DNA of 64,000 nt. Source: Desulfobacula sp. (GTDB taxonomy: Bacteria; Desulfobacterota; Desulfobacteria; Desulfobacterales; Desulfobacteraceae). The stretch covers positions 1-64,000 of the forward strand of contig JAMPXP010000019.1 in NCBI GenBank assembly GCA_023701135.1. Direction: 5' to 3'. The notes below the pieces were generated by a model. The model saw only the letters and a list, made by a program, of their open reading frames with translations, did no database searches and was not told where the DNA came from. Each line of letters opens with the position of its first letter. Positions within the stretch are counted from its first letter, which is position 1. The translations under genes were made by a program, and so were the position numbers. Of this stretch, positions 44,939 to 54,241 are shown in pieces.

Positions 44939-46609
44939 TTAACCGGACAGCTTGGCCCAGGTATCCTTCAGGGTCACGGTCCGGTTGAACACCGGCCGTC
45001 CAACGGCCCCGGCCTTTGAATCCAGGCAGAAATACCCCAGCCGCTCAAACTGGTAGACCTTTTCCGGCAAAGCCTGGCCCAGGCTTTTTTCAAGTTTGCA
45101 TCCCTTCAGTTCCTCCAGGGAGGCGGGATTCAGGTTTTCGATAAAATCCTGTTTGTCCTGTTCCGGGTTTTCATCCTTGAAAAGCCGGTCATAGAGCCTC
45201 ACATCCGCTTCCAGGCAGTCCTGGGCATTGACCCAGTGAAGGGTGCCCTTGACCTTGCGGCCGTCCGGGGTATTGCCGCCTTTGGTGGCCGGATCATAGG
45301 TGCAGATGAGTTCCGTGACCCGGCCGGTTTCATCCTTGACCACTTCCTTGCAGGTCACCAGATAGGCGTACCGGAGCCTTACTTCCCGGCCCGGCCCCAG
45401 GCGGAAGAATTTTTTGGGCGGATCTTCCATGAAATCGTCCTGCTCGATAAAGATTTCCCTGGAAAAGGTCAGGGGCCTTTTGCCCATTTCCTCTTTCTGG
45501 GGGTGGTTGGCGGCCTCCAGGGTTTCGGTCAGGCCTTCCGGATAGTTTTCAATGGTGAGCTTCAAAGGCCTTAACACGGCCATGGCCCTTGGGGCCCGTT
45601 CGTTGAGATCATCTCTCAGGCAGCTTTCCAGAAGCCCCATGTCCACCCGGCTGTCTTTTTTGGAAACCCCGATGAGGTCGCAGAAATTCCGGATGGCCTC
45701 GGGGGTATAACCCCTCCGGCGGATGCCTTCCAGGGTGGGGAGCCGGGGGTCATCCCAGCCGTCCACATGACCTTCTTCCACCAGTTTCTGGAGTTTGCGT
45801 TTGCTTAAGACCGTATAATTGATATTCAGGCGGGCAAATTCAATCTGCTGGGGATGGCAGGGGGTGTCCAGGACGTCCAGGATCCAGTCGTAAAGGGGCC
45901 GGTGGTCTTCAAATTCCAGGCTGCAAAGGGAATGGGTAATGCCTTCCAGGGCATCGGAAAGGCTGTGGGTGAAATCATACATGGGGTAGATGCACCATCG
46001 GGTCCCGGTTCTCGGGTGGGAGGCCTTTTTGACCCGGTAGATGATGGGATCCCTCAGATTGATATTGGGTGAGGCCATGTCGATTTTGGCCCGGAGGGTG
46101 TGCCGGCCCTCCTCGAATTCCCCGGCCTTCATGCGGGCGAAGAGATCCAGGTTTTCCTCCACGGACCGGTCCCGGAAGGGGCTGTTCTTGCCTGGCTCCG
46201 TCAGGGTGCCCCGGTATTCCCGGATTTCCTCCGGGGCCAGGCTGCACACGTAGGCCTTGCCCTTTTGGATCAGTTCCACGGCAAATTCATAGAGTCGGTC
46301 AAAATAGTCGGACGCATAATAGGGGGTCCCGAATTCAAATCCCAGCCAGTGAACAGTGGATTGGATGGAATCGATATAGACCTGTTTTTCCTTGGCCGGA
46401 TTGGAATCGTCAAATCTCAGATTGCATTTGCCGCCGAATTTTCCGGCCATGCCGAAATTCAGGCAGATGGATTTGGCGTGGCCGATATGCAGATACCCGT
46501 TGGGCTCCGGCGGAAACCGCGTGGCGACCCTGCCGTTGTTTTTATGATTCTTTATGTCTTCCCTGATGATGGCTTCTATGAAATGCCCTTTACCGGTCTC
46601 TGTTTCCAT
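44939..46609 (-). CDS. glnS: Glutaminyl-tRNA synthetase
   Basis: A 556-residue class I synthetase. [20 protein letters not shown] carries HIGH and [11 protein letters not shown] is the KMSKS equivalent. The C-terminal beta-barrel anticodon-binding domains (residues ~345-556) are complete, distinguishing it from GluRS. The GAGG Shine-Dalgarno lies 8 bases before the ATG. It converges on cysS with a 9-base gap. Its leader sequence is repeated 6 kb away. Confidence 0.96.
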   Translation of the reverse strand: METETGKGHFIEAIIREDIKNHKNNGRVATRFPPEPNGYLHIGHAKSICLNFGMAGKFGGKCNLRFDDSNPAKEKQVYIDSIQSTVHWLGFEFGTPYYASDYFDRLYEFAVELIQKGKAYVCSLAPEEIREYRGTLTEPGKNSPFRDRSVEENLDLFARMKAGEFEEGRHTLRAKIDMASPNINLRDPIIYRVKKASHPRTGTRWCIYPMYDFTHSLSDALEGITHSLCSLEFEDHRPLYDWILDVLDTPCHPQQIEFARLNINYTVLSKRKLQKLVEEGHVDGWDDPRLPTLEGIRRRGYTPEAIRNFCDLIGVSKKDSRVDMGLLESCLRDDLNERAPRAMAVLRPLKLTIENYPEGLTETLEAANHPQKEEMGKRPLTFSREIFIEQDDFMEDPPKKFFRLGPGREVRLRYAYLVTCKEVVKDETGRVTELICTYDPATKGGNTPDGRKVKGTLHWVNAQDCLEADVRLYDRLFKDENPEQDKQDFIENLNPASLEELKGCKLEKSLGQALPEKVYQFERLGYFCLDSKAGAVGRPVFNRTVTLKDTWAKLSG

Positions 46610-46682
46610 TTATATCCTCAACCTGAGTGTTAAATTTAAAGCTCCTTTTTAACACAGTTTGGAAATTCGAGGCAAATATTAA
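46597..46682 (-). repeat. glnS leader repeat, copy 1
   Basis: The first bases of glnS and its leader recur at 52547-52639 in the same orientation. Identical stretches include TTATATCCTCAACC (46610-46623) and TTTAACACAGTTTGG (46648-46662) at the same 38-base spacing in both copies. In this copy GTGTTAAA and TTTAACAC form an inverted repeat around AAGGAG, which could make a leader hairpin. Confidence 0.85.
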
Positions 46683-46906
46683 TGTAAGCTTTTATACCAT
46701 TATGATTGGTTTTGATTTACTTCATTTTATCGGAATGATTGCTTTTTATTGTCGTTTTCTGTAACGTTGATAAAATCTACAGGAAAAATAGTCCGATGAT
46801 AGCACAAACCTGAATTTCATTTTTAGAGAGAGATATACGGTTAGGTAGCAATCTTGGCACTGGTGAAATCAAAATTTACCGGTCGAAAAAATGATTTGGA
46901 GAAAAT

Positions 46907-49873
46907 ATGAATTCCTTTCTGATTCCAGGTCTGATAGCCGTTACCACCATGTCCTTGATAGTGGCCGCTTTGTACCTGTATCTTTTCCTAAATAATCAGG
47001 ACAGAATATTGCGGTTATGGAGCGCGGCCTGGGGAGTTTATGCCCTGCGCTTTGTGATCCAGACTTCGGTGGTGTTACACATTCTGCCTCCCTGGATGGG
47101 TGTGCTCCAGGAGGTAGCCACCCTGACCGGTGCCTTTCTCTGTATTGCTGGTGCCAAAGCTCTGGCGGACAAACCCGCTGACGCCTGGTGGGGGTATGGG
47201 GCTTTAATTTCTATTGGCTGGGTGGTGTTTGCCCAGATAGCACATCTGCCGTTTTTTTGGGCTGATCTGCCGATCTCCTTTTTTACTGGTTTTCTTTTTT
47301 GTTGGTCCGGAATCATCATTCTGCGCCAAACTCAAATTGGCGGCCCCGGAAGAACTGTATCAGGCTATGCACTGATTCTCTGGGGTATTCATCGGGCCGA
47401 CTACACATTCCTGAGACCTGTGGCATGGTTCGCTCCCTGGGGCTTTCTGATCGCCGCGCTGCTCTTTCTCACCGCCGCCATCGGTATTCTGCTGCTTTAC
47501 TATGATAAAATCCGGGCCGAACTTGAACGTGAGATTCATGAACGCAAACTGGCGCAGGAATCATTAGCGGCAAGTGAGGAAGATTTAAAAGAATCCCAGA
47601 GGATTGCTCGCTTGGGCAGTTGGCGCCTGGACGTTGCAAGCAATAAGGTCGTTTGGTCGGAAGCGCTCTACAAGATGTATGGGTTTAACCCCGCACTCCC
47701 TCCACCGCCTTACACCGAACACCAGAAGCTGTTTACCGTTGAGAGCTGGGAAAAACTTACCAAAGCCCTGAATAAAACCAAAGAAGAAGGTATTCCCTAC
47801 GAGCTTGAGTTGCAAACGGTGAGGAAGGATGGAAGCTATGGATGGATGTGGGTGCATGGCGAGGCCTTGCGGGATGCAAACAACGCAATAACCATGCTTA
47901 GGGGTGCGGCTCAAGACATCACCGAGCGAAAACAAGCGGAAGATGCTCTGCTGGAAAGCGAGAAGCGTCTGTCTTTTGTACTTGATGGCAGCCAACTGGG
48001 GTTCTGGGACTGGGATATTCCTACCGGCAAAGTCATTCGAAATGAAGTATGGGCGCAAATGCTGGGATACACTCTCGAAGAGGTTGAATTGACTGTAAAA
48101 CAATGGACTGACCTTCATCACCCGGATGATAAAGACGCTGCCTGGCAATCCATCCAGGATCATTTGGAGGGACGAACACCAATACATCGAATTGAGTACC
48201 GGATGAGAACCAAGGATGGTCAATATAAATGGATCTTGGATCAGGCCAAGATTGTCCAACGAGACTCAAATGGGAAACCCTTAAGGATGAGCGGCACCCA
48301 CACCGACATTACAGACCGGAAGAAGGTAGAAGAGAAGCTGAAGGAGAATGAACAGCGCTATATAAGAGCCCAGCGTATGGGGAAGGTAGGAAACTGGGAA
48401 TATGATCTTGTCAAGGAGACTTTCTGGGGTTCTGAAATGGCCAAACGAATTTATGGGTTTGATCCAGAGAGTGACCGGTTCACCACCGATGAAGTAGAAA
48501 CCTGTATTCCAGAAAGGGAGCGAGTACATCAGGCGCTGATCGATTTGATCGAAAAGGACGTTCCTTATCACCTTGAATTTGATATCCACCCCGTTTCAGG
48601 GCCTAAAACCAGCACAATTCGATCCATAGCGGAAGTCCTTAGAGACGATTCGGGTGCGCCGTTAAAAGTTATCGGTGTGATTCAGGATATCACAGAGCAA
48701 AAAGAATCATTGAAACAAAAAGAAAAACTTGAAAACGAACTTATTCAAGCTCAAAAAATGGAATCCATTGGGACATTGGCTGGTGGTATTGCCCATGATT
48801 TCAATAATATGCTCAGCATTATCTTGGGCAATTCGGAAATAATGATGGACGATATCGGGCCTGACCATCCATGTTCTTCAAATCTGAAGGAAATTCGAAA
48901 TGCGGCACAGCGCTCAGCAGACCTTACCCGCCAGTTACTGGCGTTTGCCCGGAAACAGACCATTTCTCCAAAAATTCTTAATCCCAACCATGTGATCGAG
49001 GGCATGCTTAAAATGTTAAAACGCCTGATAGGAGAAGATATTGACCTGTTATGGCAACCTCAAACGGATTTATGGCCCGTTAAAATAGATCCTTCCCAAA
49101 TTGATCAAATATTGGCCAATCTCTGTGTCAATGCAAGGGATGCCATAAAAGACGTGGGCAAAGTCACCATTGAAACCGGCAATATTAGCTTTGATGAAAC
49201 CTACTGCGAGGAGCACGCAGGTTTCATACCTGGAAATTATGTTCTAATCGGTGTCAGTGATAACGGCTGCGGAATGGATAGGGAAACGACAACGCATCTT
49301 TTTGAGCCATTTTTTACGACAAAAAAGAAAGGAGAGGGAACCGGACTTGGTCTATCGACCATATACGGCATTGTGAAACAGAATAACGGATTCATAAACA
49401 TCTACAGTGAACTCGACCAGGGAACCACTTTCAAGATTTATCTGCCGAGATACTCTGGAAATTTCGAACAAAAAGCAGAAAAAGAAGTTCAAAAAGAATC
49501 TCCAAAAGGCCATGAAACCATTCTTCTGGTAGAAGACGAATATGCTATTCTGCAGATGACCATACAGATGCTTGAAAGGCTGGGTTATACCGTGTTGGCG
49601 GCAAACTCTCCCGATGAAGCGATTCGGATCAGCAATGTCTCCGGCATTATCATCGACTTGCTGATGACCGACGTGGTCATGCCGTCAATGAATGGACGTG
49701 AGCTTGCCGTGAAAATCCTGTCGTCATTTCCTAACATGAAATGCCTGTATATGTCAGGCTATACGGCCAACGTCATTGCCCACAGAGGGATATTGGATGA
49801 GGGTCTGAATTTCATAAACAAACCATTTTCAAAACACGAGCTTTCCATGAAATTGAGAGAAATATTGGATTGA
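46907..49873 (+). CDS. Membrane-bound hybrid histidine kinase with three PAS domains
   Basis: A 988-residue inner-membrane sensor. About seven transmembrane helices (residues ~5-210) are followed by three PAS/PAC units (~230-345, ~350-475, ~485-605), a HisKA domain with the phosphorylated His in LAGGIAHDFNNMLS, a HATPase domain (NLCVNARDAI, DNGCGMD, GTGLGLSTIYGIVKQ) and a C-terminal receiver (LLVEDE, phosphoacceptor in LLMTDVVMPSMNG). The input is unknown. GGAGAAA precedes the ATG. Base composition is more AT-rich than the neighbouring core genes. Confidence 0.94.
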   Translation: MNSFLIPGLIAVTTMSLIVAALYLYLFLNNQDRILRLWSAAWGVYALRFVIQTSVVLHILPPWMGVLQEVATLTGAFLCIAGAKALADKPADAWWGYGALISIGWVVFAQIAHLPFFWADLPISFFTGFLFCWSGIIILRQTQIGGPGRTVSGYALILWGIHRADYTFLRPVAWFAPWGFLIAALLFLTAAIGILLLYYDKIRAELEREIHERKLAQESLAASEEDLKESQRIARLGSWRLDVASNKVVWSEALYKMYGFNPALPPPPYTEHQKLFTVESWEKLTKALNKTKEEGIPYELELQTVRKDGSYGWMWVHGEALRDANNAITMLRGAAQDITERKQAEDALLESEKRLSFVLDGSQLGFWDWDIPTGKVIRNEVWAQMLGYTLEEVELTVKQWTDLHHPDDKDAAWQSIQDHLEGRTPIHRIEYRMRTKDGQYKWILDQAKIVQRDSNGKPLRMSGTHTDITDRKKVEEKLKENEQRYIRAQRMGKVGNWEYDLVKETFWGSEMAKRIYGFDPESDRFTTDEVETCIPERERVHQALIDLIEKDVPYHLEFDIHPVSGPKTSTIRSIAEVLRDDSGAPLKVIGVIQDITEQKESLKQKEKLENELIQAQKMESIGTLAGGIAHDFNNMLSIILGNSEIMMDDIGPDHPCSSNLKEIRNAAQRSADLTRQLLAFARKQTISPKILNPNHVIEGMLKMLKRLIGEDIDLLWQPQTDLWPVKIDPSQIDQILANLCVNARDAIKDVGKVTIETGNISFDETYCEEHAGFIPGNYVLIGVSDNGCGMDRETTTHLFEPFFTTKKKGEGTGLGLSTIYGIVKQNNGFINIYSELDQGTTFKIYLPRYSGNFEQKAEKEVQKESPKGHETILLVEDEYAILQMTIQMLERLGYTVLAANSPDEAIRISNVSGIIIDLLMTDVVMPSMNGRELAVKILSSFPNMKCLYMSGYTANVIAHRGILDEGLNFINKPFSKHELSMKLREILD

Positions 49874-49905
49874 AAATGGAATCTGAAACACTTTCAAGTT
49901 TTGAT

Positions 49906-52401
49906 TCAAACCATCAATAATTCCTGCAGAGCCGTTTGTCTCTTACTGATGTCCTGATTTTTAACGGCCATGGCAAGCGCTTTTCGGGTGCCGACAAATA
50001 CAGCCAGTTTTTTTGCCCGTGTGATGCCGGTATAAATGAGATTGCGAAACAGCATTTTAAAGTGCTGGGTCAGGACGGGTATGATGACCACTTCAAACTC
50101 ACTGCCCTGGGATTTGTGGATGGTAATGGCATAGGCCAGATCCAGCTCCATGATATCGGTCTGTTGGTAATGAACCAGCCGGTTATCCGGATAAAATGAA
50201 ACAGAGCAGGTCAGGTCGATATTATCCATATCCCGGATGACGCCGATGTCGCCGTTAAAGACACCCAGATCATAATTGTTCCGCCGGTGTATGACCCGGT
50301 CTCCGATTCTGAAAATCCTTTCTCCGACCTTTAATTGTTTTTTGCCCTCAATGAATGGGTTTGAGGCTTCCTGGATGACTTTATTCAGGCTGACCGTCCC
50401 CATGCTTCCCCGGGTCATGGGAGAAAGGATCTGTATTTCACAGTTGCCGTAATACCGGGGAATCCATTCCTGATAAAGCTGCCTGACGACATCCAGGGCG
50501 GACAGGCCATAATGAAGGGACGACCAGGGATGAACTTTTTTTAAGACAGCAAGCAATTCGTCAGCTCTGGTTTCAGCCTCACACACCTTTTGTAAATTCA
50601 CATGCTCGAATTTTTTCGGAATAACGATTTCCGTCTCGTAGGGAATCACCGGTTCCTGAACCCGGAATTCAAAAAAGTCCGCTTCATCCGGGTCATCGGA
50701 CAAATTGTTTTCCAGCCCGGAAAGGGTTAATTCATAAAATCGCTTCACCCTTGAAATAAAGCTGATCTGATCTTTGCCGGCCTCGTCTGCATCCAGAAAC
50801 AGGCAATCAATTTTGTCCTGCCAGACCTCAGGATGTTTAAACGGGGATTGTATCCAGGGAATCTCGCCTTTGTTGATCTGGTGGGCGTATTGAATGATAA
50901 GAGATTCCCGGGCCTGGCGAAATATCTGTGTCAGTTCAAAGCAGGGAACGGTCCGGGATGCAATGATATCCTTTAAAACATTGCCGGCGCCCACGGCCGG
51001 CAGTTGGTCGGCGTCACCGATGAAAAGCACCCGGGCAGTCCTGGGGACCGCCTTGAGCAAGGATGCCGTAAGATTGATATCCAGCATGGAACATTCATCA
51101 ACGATAAGAAAGTCTGTCTTTAAAGGGGTCTCCTCGTCTTTTTTAAATTTGCCGTTTTGCCATCCCAGCAGGCGGTGGATGGTTTTGGATTCTTTCCCAA
51201 TAACGTCTATCATCCGCTGGGCCGCCCTCCCGGTGGGTGCTGCCAGAAGAACCGTTAACCCCATGGCTTCAATTAATTTGACGATCACAAGGGTGGTGGT
51301 GGTTTTGCCGCACCCCGGCCCGCCCGTAAGCACGGAAAATTTCTCACAGACAATACCCTTGACGGCTTCGGTCTGTTCATCACTCAAAGAGATATTTTTC
51401 GCCTTGCAGTATAGGCTTACCCATCGGCTCACCCTTTCTTTTTCAATTTTTGGAGGGTCGCCAATATCCGCAATCCTTTTTGCAACATACAGCTCATCAA
51501 AATACAAAGACTTTGAATAATAGCATCGTTCAGGTATGCCGCCGGCCACGGCAAGGTCACGAACCATCAAAAACTTTTCGTCTTCCATATATTGCAAAAG
51601 CTCAGGCAGTTTATGGGACAGATCCAGTTTTAAGAGTTCATTCACCTGGGAATTGATTTGAGATTCGGTCAGGAAACAATGTCCAAAGTCCCGGCTGGCC
51701 GCAAGCACATGTTTTATACCCGCCATGATGCGTTGCCGGCTGTCGGGAGCAAGACCGACGCTTAAGGCAACCTTGTCGGCAGAAAAAAAACCGATTCCAT
51801 AAAAATCATTGGCCAGCCGGTATGGATCTTCGGTAACGATGCCTATGGCCTCATCCCCGTATTCCTTATAAATCCGGACGGCAAACAGGGTACTGATGCC
51901 ATGGGATTGTAAAAACATCATGACTTCCCGGATGGCTTTATGCTCTGTCCAGGCGGCACTTATCATGTCCAGTTTTTTCCGGGCAATCCCCGGAACCTCG
52001 GTCAGCCTTTCAATATCTTTTTCGAAGATATCCAGGGTTTGCTGATCAAAATAGGTCACAATTTTTTTTGCAGTTTTGGGCCCCACGCCTTTAATCAGAC
52101 CTGATCCCAGGTATTTTTCAAGGGCCGCTGCCGTTGCCGGTTTTTTTTCCTTTGCCAGGGTTGCCTGAAACTGACGGCCGTGTTTAGGATGAATGGTCCA
52201 TGATCCTTGGAACTCCATGGTGGCACCGGCAAAAACCTTGGTCTGATGAACAATGACGGTTTCCTGCCCATGCGGATGATTAAAGGGCGTCACCCGAAGA
52301 ATAGACCAGCCGTTATCGGGATTATGAAAGGTAACCCGGTCCACAATGCCCGTAAGACTCTCGGTAATCATTCCTGTCCGGTTTACCGGTTGCTGCTTCA
52401 T
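49906..52401 (-). CDS. recD2: RecD2-type 5'-3' DNA helicase
   Basis: An 831-residue SF1B helicase. The N-terminal OB-like region and a helix-hairpin-helix stretch (GSGLIKGVGPKTAKKIV) precede the helicase core: Walker A GGPGCGKTTTTLV, motif II FLIVDECSMLD, motif III RVLFIGDADQLPAVGAG and C-terminal AITIHKSQGSEFEVV. The extended N-terminus marks RecD2, which works without RecBC in DNA repair. It converges with the histidine kinase gene across 32 bases and lies between the two glnS-leader repeats. Confidence 0.93.
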   Translation of the reverse strand: MKQQPVNRTGMITESLTGIVDRVTFHNPDNGWSILRVTPFNHPHGQETVIVHQTKVFAGATMEFQGSWTIHPKHGRQFQATLAKEKKPATAAALEKYLGSGLIKGVGPKTAKKIVTYFDQQTLDIFEKDIERLTEVPGIARKKLDMISAAWTEHKAIREVMMFLQSHGISTLFAVRIYKEYGDEAIGIVTEDPYRLANDFYGIGFFSADKVALSVGLAPDSRQRIMAGIKHVLAASRDFGHCFLTESQINSQVNELLKLDLSHKLPELLQYMEDEKFLMVRDLAVAGGIPERCYYSKSLYFDELYVAKRIADIGDPPKIEKERVSRWVSLYCKAKNISLSDEQTEAVKGIVCEKFSVLTGGPGCGKTTTTLVIVKLIEAMGLTVLLAAPTGRAAQRMIDVIGKESKTIHRLLGWQNGKFKKDEETPLKTDFLIVDECSMLDINLTASLLKAVPRTARVLFIGDADQLPAVGAGNVLKDIIASRTVPCFELTQIFRQARESLIIQYAHQINKGEIPWIQSPFKHPEVWQDKIDCLFLDADEAGKDQISFISRVKRFYELTLSGLENNLSDDPDEADFFEFRVQEPVIPYETEIVIPKKFEHVNLQKVCEAETRADELLAVLKKVHPWSSLHYGLSALDVVRQLYQEWIPRYYGNCEIQILSPMTRGSMGTVSLNKVIQEASNPFIEGKKQLKVGERIFRIGDRVIHRRNNYDLGVFNGDIGVIRDMDNIDLTCSVSFYPDNRLVHYQQTDIMELDLAYAITIHKSQGSEFEVVIIPVLTQHFKMLFRNLIYTGITRAKKLAVFVGTRKALAMAVKNQDISKRQTALQELLMV

Positions 52402-52546
52402 CTTCGCTGATCCTCGTTCGTATATAATGTCAGTAGATACACCAATGCAGCTTGGGTGATCAATATGTTTGAGATTTTTTGAAACGGGAATATACCGGAA
52501 GGCTATGAATTCATCCCGGCCGGGGATAGTGAAGATGGGGTTTTTT

Positions 52547-52639
52547 TCTCTGTTTCCGGTTATCCGTTATATCCTCAACCGGACTGCTGAATATGAATGT
52601 CCTGTTTAACACAGTTTGGCAATCCGACGCGAATATTAA
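52547..52639 (-). repeat. glnS leader repeat, copy 2 (decayed)
   Basis: It repeats the start of glnS (TCTCTGTTTCC, 52547-52557, the reverse complement of the glnS start region without the ATG) and the leader with small changes; the inverted repeat of copy 1 is destroyed and no open reading frame follows. It lies in a 468-base gene-free stretch (52402-52869) in which I see nothing else. It looks like a remnant left by a duplication or insertion. Confidence 0.8.
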
Positions 52640-52869
52640 CTTTATTTTTATAAAAATCGATTACTCAAAGTTCTTTACACGTTATAAAAATACTGATACG
52701 GATTCAGCAGCCGGGTGTCTGGGTTACTGGATCTGGAAATAGTCGGTTTCAAACAGTCCACAGGCAATGGTTTTTACCTGATAGCAGCCTTTTTTCCAAC
52801 TTACGCGTGACATGCAGGTTATAAGGGAAAATTGACCCGATAATAAATGATTAGCCACCAAGGAATACA

Positions 52870-53502
52870 ATGAAAAAAATTTTATCATTTTTGCTGGGGA
52901 TATTTCTACTCATTGGCATTTTTTGGGTAGCCTACTGGTTGCTTTCCGAAATATGGGGGCAGTTCAAATCTCTTGATACTAACGTTGCTGTCGCTGCACT
53001 TACTGCTTTTACAACGGTAACTGTATCAACATTAACAGTTGTTCTCGGTAAATATTACGAACGTAAAAAAGATATCGAAGCTCATTATAGACAGAAAAAA
53101 ACGGAAATATATGATGAATTTCTGAAAGAATTTTTTAAAGCATTCTACTCCGAGGCAGACAAAGACGACGAGGCCGACCAAAAAAGCATGATTGATTTTT
53201 TACGTGAATGGCAGCGAAAAATGGTTCTTTGGGGTGGTCAAAATGTTTTAATGAAATACATTAAGTGGATGACCCATCTCAAAAAGGGAAATCCCGATGC
53301 AGCGACAATTTTCTTGATGGAGGATTTCTTTAGAGAGATACGTAAAGATCTTGGTCACAAGAATAACAAACTTGAAAAAGGAACCTTCGCCCACCTTATT
53401 TTGCAGAATGCTGAAATTTTTCTCGAAATGGCAAAAAAGAATCCTAATGTAACGTTAGCGGAGTTGGCTGAGGCAGAAAATGAGTTGCAATCGATAGGCT
53501 AA
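52870..53502 (+). CDS. Membrane-anchored protein of unknown function (probable cassette gene)
   Basis: A 210-residue protein with two N-terminal transmembrane helices (residues ~4-26 and ~38-60), then a charged, helical cytoplasmic domain rich in Lys and Glu. I do not recognise the family. AAGGAAT precedes the ATG. The stop codon TAA lies inside an attC-like site, as in integron gene cassettes. The gene is clearly more AT-rich than the housekeeping genes. Confidence 0.75.
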   Translation: MKKILSFLLGIFLLIGIFWVAYWLLSEIWGQFKSLDTNVAVAALTAFTTVTVSTLTVVLGKYYERKKDIEAHYRQKKTEIYDEFLKEFFKAFYSEADKDDEADQKSMIDFLREWQRKMVLWGGQNVLMKYIKWMTHLKKGNPDAATIFLMEDFFREIRKDLGHKNNKLEKGTFAHLILQNAEIFLEMAKKNPNVTLAELAEAENELQSIG

Positions 53503-53568
53503 CGCGGCTGCACGAGGGTGCCAACCTCTACGCTTCGAGGTTGGCACCTGTGAGCCTTGGCGTTACGT
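53497..53568 (+). repeat. attC-like integron recombination site 1
   Basis: The outer ends GGCTAAC (53497-53503) and GTTACGT (53562-53568) are near-matches to RYYYAAC and GTTRRRY, and AACGC pairs with GCGTT. Inside, GGCT...AGCC forms the L stem with an unpaired base, and GGTGCCAACCTC pairs perfectly with GAGGTTGGCACC around an 8-base loop. The order R, spacer, L, terminal hairpin is that of an attC site. It begins on the stop codon of the preceding gene. Confidence 0.72.
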
Positions 53569-53646
53569 TTTAATAAAGCCCATGACTTTGAATAATTTAT
53601 ATTAATCAGAAACAAAACCATTATTTTAAATTGAGGAGATATTTCG

Positions 53647-54030
53647 ATGGAGCAAAATTTTAAAGCATCCGTTCAGTATGATGATCTATTGGGCAGTGTC
53701 GCTGCTGATAGGGCAGACAAAAATGGTCCTTCTAAATGGCTATCAGAAAAGAAACTAATTAAGGAGGGCGAACTCGTTGTTGGAATTTCTATGTATTCTG
53801 GAGAAAACCACGGCACACATCAAGATCCTGTTTATGCCACTTTCTTGGTTACAGATCTAAAGGGATACGAAAATGTACCTGAAATGCTTGTTTCCATTGA
53901 TGGCCCAATACAAGTTAGAAAGATCGACGTGGATATGAATCTTAGAGATTTTTTTGCCTTATTTAAACGCTTTAATGTAACACTTTCTACAAAAGGTATG
54001 ATGGAAGGCCAACAGTATAGAACTGAATAA
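53647..54030 (+). CDS. Small soluble protein of unknown function (probable cassette gene)
   Basis: A 127-residue protein, without signal peptide or membrane segment, that I do not recognise. It has an alternating strand pattern (ELVVGISMYS, YATFLVTDLKGY, MLVSIDGPIQVRKIDVDM). GAGGAGA precedes the ATG by seven bases. It lies between two attC-like sites, separated from each by 30-80 bases, matching a gene cassette. AT-rich. Confidence 0.7.
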   Translation: MEQNFKASVQYDDLLGSVAADRADKNGPSKWLSEKKLIKEGELVVGISMYSGENHGTHQDPVYATFLVTDLKGYENVPEMLVSIDGPIQVRKIDVDMNLRDFFALFKRFNVTLSTKGMMEGQQYRTE

Positions 54031-54059
54031 CTCATAGGAACCTCATTACTTGAAATGTA

Positions 54060-54183
54060 ACCAAACGCTGGCGAGGGACCGGGCTTACTTCACGGATTTT
54101 TGAAAAAATGTGTTTTAAGAGAATAAAATTTTTTATTGAGGTTCTGGGTTAAAAAAGCCCGATCCCTCAGCTTTGCGTTCAGT
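54060..54183 (+). repeat. attC-like integron recombination site 2
   Basis: CCAAACGC at the left and GCGTTCAG at the right mark the outer stem (AACGC with GCGTT). GC(T)GAGGGAxCGGGCTT pairs on both sides with one unpaired base, forming a long L-type stem (54069-54085 with 54156-54173), around a ~70-base variable region. The spacing and the single extrahelical base are attC traits. The terminal loop is larger than in site 1. Confidence 0.68.
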
Positions 54184-54203
54184 TCAGCACGTCAAAGATA
54201 TGC

Positions 54204-54234
54204 TTGATGATAGTATCAGATGATGCTATCATCA
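54204..54234 (+). promoter_or_regulatory. Promoter with overlapping dyad operator for the Fic gene
   Basis: TTGATG (54204-54209), a 17-base spacer and TATCAT (54227-54232) form a likely promoter. TGATGATAG (54205-54213) and CTATCATCA (54226-54234) are perfect inverted arms that cover both the -35 and the -10. The predicted start would lie within about 5 bases of the fic ATG, with no Shine-Dalgarno, so the mRNA may be leaderless. Confidence 0.62.
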
Positions 54235-54241
54235 TTGCGCT

